Assembly: GCA_032209605.1 (NCBI GenBank)
Contig: JASFXZ010000044.1
Span: forward strand, 744,001-808,000
Reading direction: 5' to 3'
From: Mactromeris polynyma
Taxonomy: Eukaryota > Mollusca > Bivalvia > Venerida > Mactridae
Length of the DNA: 64,000 nucleotides
In this document: one piece after another, positions 1 through 10,800 of the stretch
Numbering within the stretch: the stretch's first letter is position 1
Layout of the letters: every line of letters starts with the position of its first letter
The notes under the pieces: model-generated
Databases searched by the model: none
Seen by the model: the letters and a program-made list of their open reading frames with translations, nothing else
Told to the model about the DNA's origin: nothing
Made by a program: the position numbers and the translations under genes

Positions 1-73
1 TTTCACGGAATATCAATGATTTTGAAATCAGGGGAAGTAACCCATGCTGTAAATTTCCACCATTTTGAAAGAA

Positions 74-350
74 GGGTACTACCATATTATATACATGTGA
101 CTTTCGTGGCTACTGCCATATTATAGACATGTGACTTTCGTGGCTACTACCATATTATAGACAAGATACTTTCGTGGCTACTACCATATCATAGACATGT
201 GACCTTCGTGGCTACTGCCATATTATAGACATGTGAATTTCGTGGCTACTACCATATTATAAACAAGATACTTTCGTGGCTACTACCATATTATAGACAT
301 GTGACTTTCGTGGCTACTACCATATTATAGGCATGGTACTTTCGTGGCTC
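74..350. repeat. 34-bp minisatellite, about 8 copies
   Basis: Tandem units of about 34 bases built on TTTCGTGGCTACTACC and ATATTATAGACATG, with few differences between units. The same TTTCGTGGCTAC word recurs at about 3691 on the far side of the pogo-like transposon, so the array may derive from sequence linked to that element. No coding potential is seen. Confidence 0.85.
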
Positions 351-1300
351 TGATTGTAACCAAACAATTGTATTTTTTATATAACTCATCATGAAAAATA
401 TTCATTTTGGACATTTATGAAGTTAATATAGTATATACAAATGTAAGGGAGCTGCGTACTTCAACGAAATTATACACAAAATAGAAATTGACAATTGGAC
501 CAAAAATAATACTTCTTTGGTTTTAGAACTACAATATGATGTGGGTTTTTTTCAGAAATGTGACATGTTTGATTGGATAAGCTAAAAGAACTTTAATTGA
601 TTGAGCGCAAAAATTTTCAAAATGAAATTTTACAATAACCGGACAGTAAATGTTTCTGTAATTTGAAAATTAATAATCATCTTAGAAAAATCTGATGACC
701 CATTGATACTAAGGGTACAAGCATTTTATGTATTCATAGACATAGGTACGTACGGTCCTTAATGTTGTTAATTTAAGTAATATTGTAGATTACGTTTAGC
801 AATTATAGCATATAATACATTCATAACTATAAATCATATTACAACAATACTAAAACATTTTAGGGTTCAAATTAACCCGCATTAAAATACATAAATATCA
901 CTAACCATATTTCTGTTTTTGAGACAATAAAATCCGTTTCAAATATATCTGGTAATTCTTATTGAGACTTTTCTCCGGCACGTTACGGTCTTTAAATTTT
1001 TACGAAGCCGTTCTTCCCGGCTTATTACGGTAGGTGCCGTAAAGAAAGCCATGTTGTGAAAATTACTCATCATGAATATTCATTTTAACTCCGCCTTGTA
1101 CAGTGCATATCTGTATTCTCGCGGTACTTAATGAATAATGAAGAATAAATAAGAAATAGTTAACTTACCATCAAAAATCTGCACACTATCATGAATTGCA
1201 ATCATATCCAAACACCAAACAGCAAAATATTATTGTTAAAATGTCACAAATTCGTAAAAAATGTTAAAAATGTACATGGGGTCACCGCCATATTTAATGG
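351..1300. other. AT-rich stretch without a gene
   Basis: No exon-like frame is recognised. Around 975-1045 there is an imperfect palindromic patch (CCGGCACGTTACGG and TTACGGTAGGTGCCG). At 1114-1126 there is a minus-oriented copy of TACCGCGAGAATA, the motif that also occurs near both ends of the adjacent transposon. Confidence 0.6.
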
Positions 1301-1307
1301 CTGACGT

Positions 1308-3682
1308 CATCACTATTCTCGCGGTATTTCAATAATGTTCTAAAAATAGATGAAGTATAGGCGTCAGATTACTAAATTGATCTGTATTCTGCACAACTGT
1401 CGTTTACAATGTAAATCAAATGTAAATATAAACTTTAAACAATTTAAGTGATAAACTTGAACACATTTTGTTAAACACTGTCAATATATTATTATTCTGG
1501 ACAGTGGACACATCTGAATACACTACCCCTCCTCAACACATTGACGTTAGAGCAGTGTGTTAAGTGGACCCAATGTTCACAAAAATCACATTGACCCCAT
1601 TTTACAATGGTCACTGACATGCATCCTCTAAGTTGGGGAGGAAAGTTTTTGTTGCAAACACAACAGGGGTCATTATCTTCATCAATATCACTGTCAGAAT
1701 CATCCAAATCTAGAGGGGCACCACTTTTTTTTGATAGACCCGATGTTGATGGCTTTGGATATGCTTTGGCTGTTTGGTATGTTTTACCGATTTTTATATG
1801 TTGACATGAATTGCATTCTCTTTTCTTTATGCCAACAGACTGTCTTTTTTGTTCCATTTCGGTTATAGTTTCTATGTTGTTTTGAGCAAGTAAGTTACCA
1901 ATAATTTTTTTAGGTGGGACAAATTTTTTCCGTGGTCTCTGGACAACTTGGGTTATTTTAATACTGTCTAAGAAATTTGTTTGATCTTTTTGTATTTCTA
2001 CGTCAGTTTGACTTTCCATTGTCTTGTTTTCGGCCGGTTCATCATAAGTATTTGTGCTTTGCTGGGCATGATATATAGAAGCGGGAAGCGTTTGTGTTAC
2101 AGATATCATCTCACTATCAAAAGGATAAATTCCTGCTTTTTTAAATGCAGATATTACATTATCTGGAGAGAATGCTCTGGCATATGGTTTGGCAGTAAGT
2201 CTTGCCACCTCATATCTGGTTATGGCTATTCCTGGGTTGCTGTGCATATATGATTTACACTCCATGTAAAAGTACCTTTTCATAGGCCCAAACACGCCCA
2301 CATCTAATGGCTGAGTTAGATGACTAGAATGTGGGGGGAGTACAAATAGTATGATGTTGTGCTCTTTTGCCCAGGTGGTCAGTGTAAGGGAAATATGCGA
2401 TTTATGTCCATCATATAGAATGAGGGTTGCAGGTCTATTTGAATCTTTGACAATGCCTGCATATTTTCCAAAATGTGAAGTAACATAATTTTCAAATAGT
2501 CCACGATTTATCCATCCACTCTCGGACATTCGGCCAACTAAACCTGCTGCAGCTCCATCTAGTAGGTTGTCGGACCATCGCTTCCCAGGAAATATATAAA
2601 AAGGAGGAATATGATTTCCTATGGCATTAGCCCCACCGACCACTGTAACATTCTTTGTTCTTGGAGATGTTACAGCCTGGGGATTTGTGTTTTTATCACA
2701 TACAATTTTTGGAGGCAAATGCTCTGTAGAAAAACCTGACTCATCGATATTGTATATTCTTTCAGGTGCATTTATTAAGTCATTGGTTTCCATTATTCAT
2801 TTAAGTTCTGCAAAATATGCAGTAATAACTTCATGTGAAGTACATTTGGCACGAGCCATTCCTAGCTTCTGTGGGGTAACTACCTTTAGTTGCTCCCAGC
2901 GATCGACAAAGGCGTAAAACCAACCTTGACTCAGTCCATCTTTAGCTTTAACATCCTTCCCTAAAGATCTGGCATAGTCCGCTGCCATGTATTGAATATC
3001 ACATATGGAATAACCATAACCTATATTTGCCATATAAACAATATGCTCCACAAGATTCTTTTCCTCATCATTGGAAAATAACCTTGAAGGACCAGACCTA
3101 CAATCAATAGTGACATTTTGCCTTGTCCTGTCTCTCAGTGTAGACTCAGGGACACCATATAATCTAGATGCCCTGTAAACAGATATGCCAGACAAGGTTG
3201 CATCATAGGCTCTTTTTAATTTGTCTTTATCATAGGGCCTTTTCTCCCTGCGAGTCACATGTTTCTACAAAATGGAAATGCTTGATTAGTGTAAGATCGA
3301 AGATGACACAAAAATAGATTTTTTTATTAGTGTGAGGTCGAAAATTACCAAAAAAAACAGTAACAAGGGACGATAACATATGAACATGGTCGCATTTGAG
3401 AAATAATTTAGTGGTCTGAAGCCTATAATTGGTGGGGGGGGGGAGAAAAGCAGACGAACATGAAACTTAAGGTATTTTTTTATTTAATACACATTATTTA
3501 TTGGGGATTTCATACTGTTTGGGTAGAAAATCATTTTTATAAGGATTTTATAGCAAATACTCACCAAAAGATTCATACTGATGGATACGACTGTTTTTTA
3601 TTTGCGATAAAAAGTAGGTCACCCGCTTTTGTTGATAAACACCGATGGGCGGAGTTACGCAATTACCGCGAGAATAGTGATG
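1308..3682 (-). mobile_element. pogo/Tigger-type DNA transposon, nearly complete
   Basis: The transposase gene is bracketed by two pairs of inverted motifs. The outer pair is a perfect 19-base match: TACCGCGAGAATAGTGATG at 3664-3682 and its reverse complement at 1308-1326. The inner pair is 23 bases with 20 matching (3405-3427 against the complement of 1356-1378). The gap between inner and outer motif is about 29 bases on the left and 236 on the right, so one arm has gained or lost about 200 bases. True termini and a TA target duplication could not be fixed. The limits given are those of the outer motifs. Confidence 0.7.
1492..3258 (-). pseudogene. pogo/Tigger-like transposase with PHD-like C-terminus, one in-frame stop
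   Basis: Mobilises a Tc1/mariner-superfamily element by cut and paste in the nucleus. The first part (3258-2800, 153 codons) starts at the ATG giving MTRREKRPYDKDKLKRAYDA and holds a psq-type helix-turn-helix (GISVYRASRLYGVPESTLRD), followed by a CENP-B/Tc5-type DNA-binding region. A TGA at 2799-2797 interrupts it. Reading resumes in the same frame (ATA, then the ATG at 2793) for 433 codons. The DDE core is complete: IDESGF (first Asp), LILYDGHKSHIS (second Asp) and PPHSSHLTQPLD (third Asp). The C-terminus has a Cys/His pattern resembling a PHD finger (CCVCNKNF ... CDFCEHWVHL ... CVHC), known in several animal pogo-like transposases. Only the one stop separates this copy from an intact frame. 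It could instead be a 3-prime-truncated product starting at 2793, which would lack DNA binding. Confidence 0.9.
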
Positions 3683-3850
3683 GCGACTATACTTTCGTGG
3701 CTACGGACTTTCATAGCTACGAAAGAAGGTTCATCTGGAATGTGTGAACAACTTTGCCTATTCATTGCACTTCAAAAGTGGGCCGAGTCGGACCGGGACG
3801 AGTCGGACCGGGCCGAGACTGTAAGTGGGCCGAGATGACCCTTTACCGCA
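3683..3850. repeat. transposon right flank with short direct repeats
   Basis: Contains the imperfect palindrome CTTTCATAGCTACGAAAG near 3708 and a short GC-rich direct repeat of GAGTCGGACCGGG around 3785-3815. No coding function is seen. Confidence 0.5.
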
Positions 3851-3856
3851 CAACAT

Positions 3857-4008
3857 ACTAAGTCGTGCGCACAAGATACTAAGTCGTGCGCACAAGATAC
3901 TATGTCGTGCGCACGACTTACTATGTCGTGCGCACGACTTACTATGTCGTGCGCACGAGATAATTAAGTCGTGCGCACGACTTAGTATGTCGTGCGCAGG
4001 AGATAAAT
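3857..4008. repeat. 21-bp palindrome-bearing tandem array
   Basis: About seven units of 21 bases. The central units carry the perfect palindrome GTCGTGCGCACGAC; the outer units replace one arm by ACAAGATAC or ACGAGATA. Each full unit has three CpG dinucleotides, unusual in this AT-rich setting. Open frames across it on both strands are products of the repeat and are not genes. Confidence 0.9.
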
Positions 4009-4180
4009 AAAAACATACACATGTCACCTCTGTGCCACCGTACATATGCCACAATAAACACTGTAAATGGTTATTTCTTTGCAATCATAAAGCCGATGTC
4101 AAGACAGAATTAGCATGAATATTCTGGTTCCTCTCAAAACATGGGAAGGCCAAATGCACAGGTTTCCGTCTGTGTCATTG

Positions 4181-4326
4181 CAAAGGGGGTCGGCACGTTA
4201 AGGAAATGACCTAAAACAGACATCCAAGTCAAAATCAATCATACCATGTAATATCATTAAATGGTATGATTATTTTGACTTGGATGTCTGTTTGAGGTCA
4301 TTTCCTTAACGTGCCGACCCCCTTTG
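4181..4326. mobile_element. hAT-type foldback MITE, 146 bp
   Basis: Near-perfect inverted repeat: the left arm starts CAAAGGGGGTCGGCACG and the right arm ends with its complement. The arms continue for about 60 bases around a short central loop. The element is flanked on both sides by the 8-base direct repeat TGTCATTG (4173-4180 and 4327-4334). An 8-bp target duplication with this structure points to the hAT superfamily. It has no coding capacity and was presumably mobilised in trans. Confidence 0.9.
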
Positions 4327-4549
4327 TGTCATTGTATGTAAACTAAAGAGGCAAAAAATCCAAGAACGATACTAGAATTCTTGACGATACGGAAATAATT
4401 TACCGAAAATAGATTTTTATTATCCTTGCAATCTACAGTAGTCTGTAAGTTACACGTACATGAGCACTTCTAATTTCATACGTCAAACGCACTGAAAACT
4501 TAAATGCCAACAACTAAGCATGCCTGTTTCCATCAACACCGGGTCAAAG

Positions 4550-4631
4550 GGGAGGGGCTTAAAAAGTAGGCGTCACAGCGTAACCTATAGTCAATATAGT
4601 ACTTAGTGGGAGGGGCTTAACAAGTAGGCGT
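4550..4631 (+). promoter_or_regulatory. paired 24-bp direct repeats upstream of OGFR-like gene
   Basis: Two copies, at 4550-4573 and 4608-4631, of a GC-box-like word (GGGAGGGGCTTAA, then AAGTAGGCGT) lie 58 bases apart, about 175-255 bases before the start codon. The position and G-rich content suggest a proximal promoter element. This is inference; no TATA box stands out. Confidence 0.4.
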
Positions 4632-4804
4632 TTCGGCCTGATCAATTGGGATATTATCGGCCTCAATGGTTGAGATTTAGACTTTTTGCTTGTTTGTTTA
4701 CTTCCGCCATTTTTGACTGTGACCGAAGGTTGTGAAATTGCGGTTACCTACGTACAGTTCTTGAATCATTGTCGTCATGTTTATTTCAGTATGTAAATGA
4801 CACA

Positions 4805-4882
4805 ATGTCTAAACCTGGCACCAGTAAACAGAAAGATGTAAAGGCGAAACAAACTGTTATGGGGGACTATTTTTCTAAACCG
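4805..4882 (+). CDS. OGFR-like gene exon 1
   Basis: Encodes MSKPGTSKQKDVKAKQ and ten further residues ending FSKP, then the donor CCG|GTAAAT, phase 0. The basic, disordered start is typical of the family's N-terminus. An acceptor-like TTTCAG at about 4785-4790 leaves open a further 5' non-coding exon. Confidence 0.7.
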
Positions 4883-7800
4883 GTAAATTTAGTATTTCAC
4901 GTTAACAGTTTTTGAGCGACTTTCTATTTTGGAAACGAAAGTGAAATGACCTCCTTCGTTGAAATGAGGCGTGTGACTATAAGTGCATGAGTGTTTTATC
5001 GTACTAATTTTTGAATGACTTTTAGACACGTTTGTTTCGTACACAGACGCTCCATTTAGACAGAAATTATTAATTTGTTTACCCTGACTCATCCATATAG
5101 TTATACTGGTAAGCTACGAGTTACTTTTATTTTTTAGTATTTTTTCTCTAATGTATATAACGCGTCCTGGTGTCTAAAGTCGGAGAGTAGTATGGGAATA
5201 TTCAGACAAATGTAACCTTTCTGTGAGGGAATGGAGGCTGAGTGGACATAATAGTGTCTGAGCCCTGATTCAAAGTGAGTTCGAGCCCAGCATGTTTGAG
5301 CAGACTTTGATCAAGCACTTCACATTCCAGTTTTTAAACCAGGAAGCATGCACAGTGATTAGTATTTATATGTTACAAGAACTTGTTTTACAATTGATAT
5401 GAAATAAATATGTTAAATTACTACTGTTTTTAAAAAGTAGTGTTAATACTACATGTATTAGGTGTGTGTAATCATATAAATTTATGAATATATGTATGAT
5501 AACAGCCTGGATGCTTTCCAATCATCTCTGGTCAGCAAACACATACAATACTAGTCACGTGGAGATATTTTTTATCCTTTTAATTGAAATTGTATATATA
5601 TATATAGTACTAGTAGAACTTTTTATTTTTTGAAAACAGTCAGTCTGCTGCATATGTATGTATACGTTTTTTTAACAAATTGCGATTATACTCCTTGCGG
5701 AGTGATGCAATCACTCGAAATGATGATGAACATATTTTAATTTTTGAAGAAAAATACAAAAATCCTGAGAATAATCAGTCTGAGTGATGCGATTCCTGAA
5801 GATGATGATGATGGGGATATTGTATTAATTCAACATAATATATTAATGTCTTTGTAAATTTAAGTACTAGTAAGACACATGTGCATGTAATTTAATTTTC
5901 TCTTTAATGTTTTCCATTCATACTAGCATAGCAGGTTTTTGAAAATGTATGTATATAATATATGAATTTCAGAAATAATGTACCTTGAATTTCAGAAGAT
6001 ACTATGATACATTTGTAATAATGAAAAAAAGTCCTGCTGTTGATTTGAATGTACTAATAGTAATACAGTTGAATGTAATTTCACTTTAGAACAAATCAAA
6101 GAAATCCAACAAGGGAGATAATTCGGCAGAAAACAGTGAGACGAAAAGACCTAGTTTGAAGAGAAAAGTGACAGGAGCAGGGATGTTTGGATTTTCTTGG
6201 ACACGAGGGGCACAAAGGGACACTGAGGAGTATAGAAATGGTTATCCAGTGAGTATTTTAATTTATTAATTGAATTTTCTGTTTAATTATAACTTATTTT
6301 TTACACATCAATTGTGAATGTGATACAAGTTATTACAACATTTATATTAGTACCTCGTGATGTCTGCTTCCTGAGTTGCTAATCAATACTCTGGCCTAAT
6401 TCAGAGATTGAGATGTTACCGGTTCCGCTTCGATCAAGGCAGGGTTCAAACCCATGACCTTCGAATCAGGAGTTAGGCACTCTACCCAATGTCCATAATT
6501 ATACATGTATAGTCTAGTTGTTATTGGGAAATTGTTGTAACATAGTTTGTGATGCTTTATTTGTTATGCCTTGTCCATTCCTCATACTTTGATATTCAAC
6601 ATTTCACTCGCTTTATTCCGCTTTATTTATTCAACAAACTGATATATAGATGTGAATCTGTATCTTTTGGTTTATTTGTTAAATTATTTATTGTTTCTCT
6701 ATAAACTATGATACATCGTTCCAAAAATAACTATATTCAATGTCGAGCACATTAGTGAATGACACCTAGCATAATGAACTTGTAAGCAGGCAGCACGCAT
6801 AACAAATGAAGCATAATAACATGTTTCATTATTACACCAGAGGGCGCTTGTACAAGCTGGTTTGAATATTCAATATTTTCTTTAAAATTACTCTCTAGGT
6901 TTAGTACACTTAGGTTACTACCCTTTGCTCAGTAATATGTGCTCCTCAATATATAAGAAACAAAGATTTTTTGCTTGAAGCTTTGGTCATAAAATATACC
7001 AAATAGGGGTATTTGCATGTATCGCTCTATCATTGAAGTGAGATTAGTGCATGAAACATTGACCTGATCTAACGTGGACAAAAGGGTTTGAGCTGTTCTA
7101 GGTCTATCAATTCAGGGAAATATTCTCATGACTTTTTTAAATCAACTTTAATGCTGTTTTTCAACAATTTATCAGTTATACGTGACCTACCTGGACTGGA
7201 AGTTGAACTCTGACCTTCCAAATGACAGCCTAGCATTCTAACCGGTGAGCTGGCTGGGCATGCTTTACAACAAATTTTGTTTTGCTACAACTCATGATTT
7301 ATGAAATTCATTCTATATTTAAAAAAAACAACATGGAAATGTCTGAAAAATGGTATATTTAGATAGTACATTGAACACTGACATTTGTTGAATAGATAGT
7401 TCCCACACCTACAATATTCACCTCCCTTGTACTTAATCATTGGCCATTTTGATAGGCAAAACTGATAAGCCATTATATGAGTAATTTCTGATTATCAACG
7501 TTTACATTATATTGTCTATAAACTTTAAGGAAATTTGTCTACCAATATGGCTGACTATTCAGAACAAGGGAGGTAAATATTGTAAATGTGGGAACTATCT
7601 ATTGAACAAAGAATGCATGTACCTCTCTGTCACGTTATAGGTTTACGTTATTAAATATAAGAATATAAAATACATTGATCATTTATATGAAGATGATTTC
7701 AAGGAAATGTATGTCATATAAATTATGTACTTCGTGTTTAAAGGAGTTAACTATTAATTTTTTAAATTTTAAGTGTAAACAACCAACATTTTACAGGTTT

Positions 7801-10800
7801 TACAAGCCCATCCATTTATTCCAGAGATTGTGTACAGGGTACTTAGTTAATGTGCAAACAAATTTAAGAATTTGTTCAACACATACAAGAAGGAATCATC
7901 AGGAACAAAGCACTACTCATGCTGCAGTTGGAATGCAGCAGACAGGATAATGCATATATATATATCCATTGCAATTAATGAACTAGTGATTTTGGTTTTA
8001 AGATAACATTAAGTCATATATAAAGTGGAAACAAGCTTTTGTCATGGACAAAAATACTTCATTTACAATTATAAATAATTGTGTATACATTGTGTTACGA
8101 CTTTCAAGTAAACTTAAGTGATCAGTAAGTTGATTATAAGAACAAAGCATTTCTCATGATGTACTACAAAAGAAGTCACTTGATGACTAACAGATAGCAT
8201 AAACTGACATAAAGAACTCACAATAACCCTTCAAAGGCAGCATAATGCACCTTGCAATTAAAAGCTGTAAATTCAAATGTCATAAAAAATAACATAATTT
8301 TGGCAGTATTGATCTGACATGGTCTATATTAACCTAAACTACACTCATTTAGCCTTATAGCACTTAAAATAAGACAGTTGTACTTGCTTACATAAATGAG
8401 TCATACTTTGTATTTTAGACCCTCACAACAGGAAGTTTACAATTCATTTAAAGCGTTATTTATAACATATGCTGATCATCTGACATCTTGACAATGTACA
8501 TGTACATGTTTTTCATTGAAACTTGCTACGTCAGAGTTTGTCAGATGTATCTGACCATCTGAATTGTGCGTAAAATCATTTTTTGGTAAATCTTGTTTAG
8601 AAAGTCACGTCTAGCTAGCAAGAAATATCTTTGGTCTACTAAAGATTGTGTGCCTATGGCGAAATAATGATTCATCTATAGTTATAAATGCATGTATGCT
8701 GTAAGAGGCTACACTTTACTCTGTATAAAAGGGGGGGTCTTCCCAGTATAAAACTGCATCTGATTTTCTCACATTACTGTAAACCTAAATAAATTGTAAG
8801 TGTTATTTTTTGTGGTTGGTATTTTCCATGGAATTAAATAGCTGCTAAAACTTCCTTCTAATTTGATTGTAAGTCTGTGAATTATAAAAGCCACAGAAAC
8901 ATTGCATTTAGTGTACATGTTATTTATTTCCTACTGAGATAGCATTTGTCCTAGTCATTTCCTTGTTACTGATAACTTGGAAGTTTTAGTCACACTCCTA
9001 CACTGAAGTATGATACAGATCACACATGGCAATGCATCTCTAACAGGAATTCTGTTCAACTTTAATGGAAATGAAGCAGTTCTAATGAATACTAATTTGG
9101 TAATACATATACTGTGTGGTCATGCTTGTATAGTTTTGTATTTAAAGCAGCCAGGTAGGTGAGGTCAGTGGCATTGTCTGCCTTGGATGCAGGATGTCTT
9201 GGGTTTGATCTCTTAGTCTTAGTCGGACATATGAACATTGTTAAATATATGACATATTAGTTCCACAGGGGCCAGTTTCTAACAATGTTTTGAAACAAAG
9301 GCCTATATATACTGTACTGCAGTGTAGTTTATATAGGCCATTTTTTCCAAAAAGAGTTGGAAACTATCCCCTGTGAGTAGCCCCTTTGCCCATGCTAGGC
9401 ATTATAAGGGTAATGCTAGGACTGATAGGCCGAATGTCAGGTTATTATTCCTAGATGGGGTACCTGTGACAAACTGTCAGTTGATTTTTGTCAACCCATG
9501 GTTCTAAGTCTTTAACTACAGCAATCTGAATTATATGAATAAGCAGACAGACATGCTGTAACCCTGAGGAGATTGTCATGAGTTCTCTCCCTTTCTGCAT
9601 CCCTTCTATAGTACAGTACTGTATATACATATCCTATATGATACAGTGATACATATACTATGTCATACATATACTAATTACTATATCATACGTATACTAT
9701 ATCATACGAATACTATATCATACGTATACTATATCATACATATACTATACATATACTACAGATGGAATATAGAAAGAGAGAACTATACATAGCACTATAC
9801 TATACATAAACTTACCAATGGGATATTGAAAGGGAGACAACTCTATATAGTACTATACTATACATATACTACAGATGGAATATAGAAATAGAGAACTATA
9901 CATAGCACTATACTATACATAAACTTACCAATGGGATATTGAAAGGGAGACAACTCTATATAGTACTATACTATACATATACTACAGATGGAATATAGAA
10001 AGAGAGAACTATACATAGCACTATACTATACATAAACTTACCAATGGGATATTGAAAGGGAGACAACTCTATATAGTACTATACTATACATATACTACAG
10101 ATGGAATATAGAAAGAGAGAACTATACATAGCACTATACTATACATAAACTTACCAATGGGATATTGAAAGGGAGACAACTCTATATAGTACTATACTAT
10201 ACATATATATGTACTTACCAATGAGATATTGAAAGGGAGACAACTCTATATAGTACTATACTATACATAAACTTACCAATGAGATATTGAAAGGGAGACA
10301 ACTCTATATAGTAATATACTATACTATACATATACTTACCAATGAGATATTGAAAGGGAGACAACTCTATATAGTAATATACTATACTATACATAAACTT
10401 ACCAATGGGATATTGAAAGGGAGAAAACTCTATATAGTACTATACTATACATATACATGTACTTACCAATGAGATAATGAAAGAGAGACAACTATATAGT
10501 ACTATACTATACATATACTTACCAATGAGATATTGAAAGGGAGACAACTCTATATAGTACTATACTATACATATACTTACCAATGAGATAATGAAAGAGA
10601 GACAACTATATAGTGCTATACTATACATATACTTACCAATGAGATATTGAAAGGGAGAGAACTCTACATAGTACTATACATATACTTACCAATGAGATAT
10701 TGAAAGGGAGACAACTCTATATAGTACTATACTATACATATACTTACCAATGCGATATTGAAAGGGAGAGAACTCTATATAGTACTAAACTATACATATA

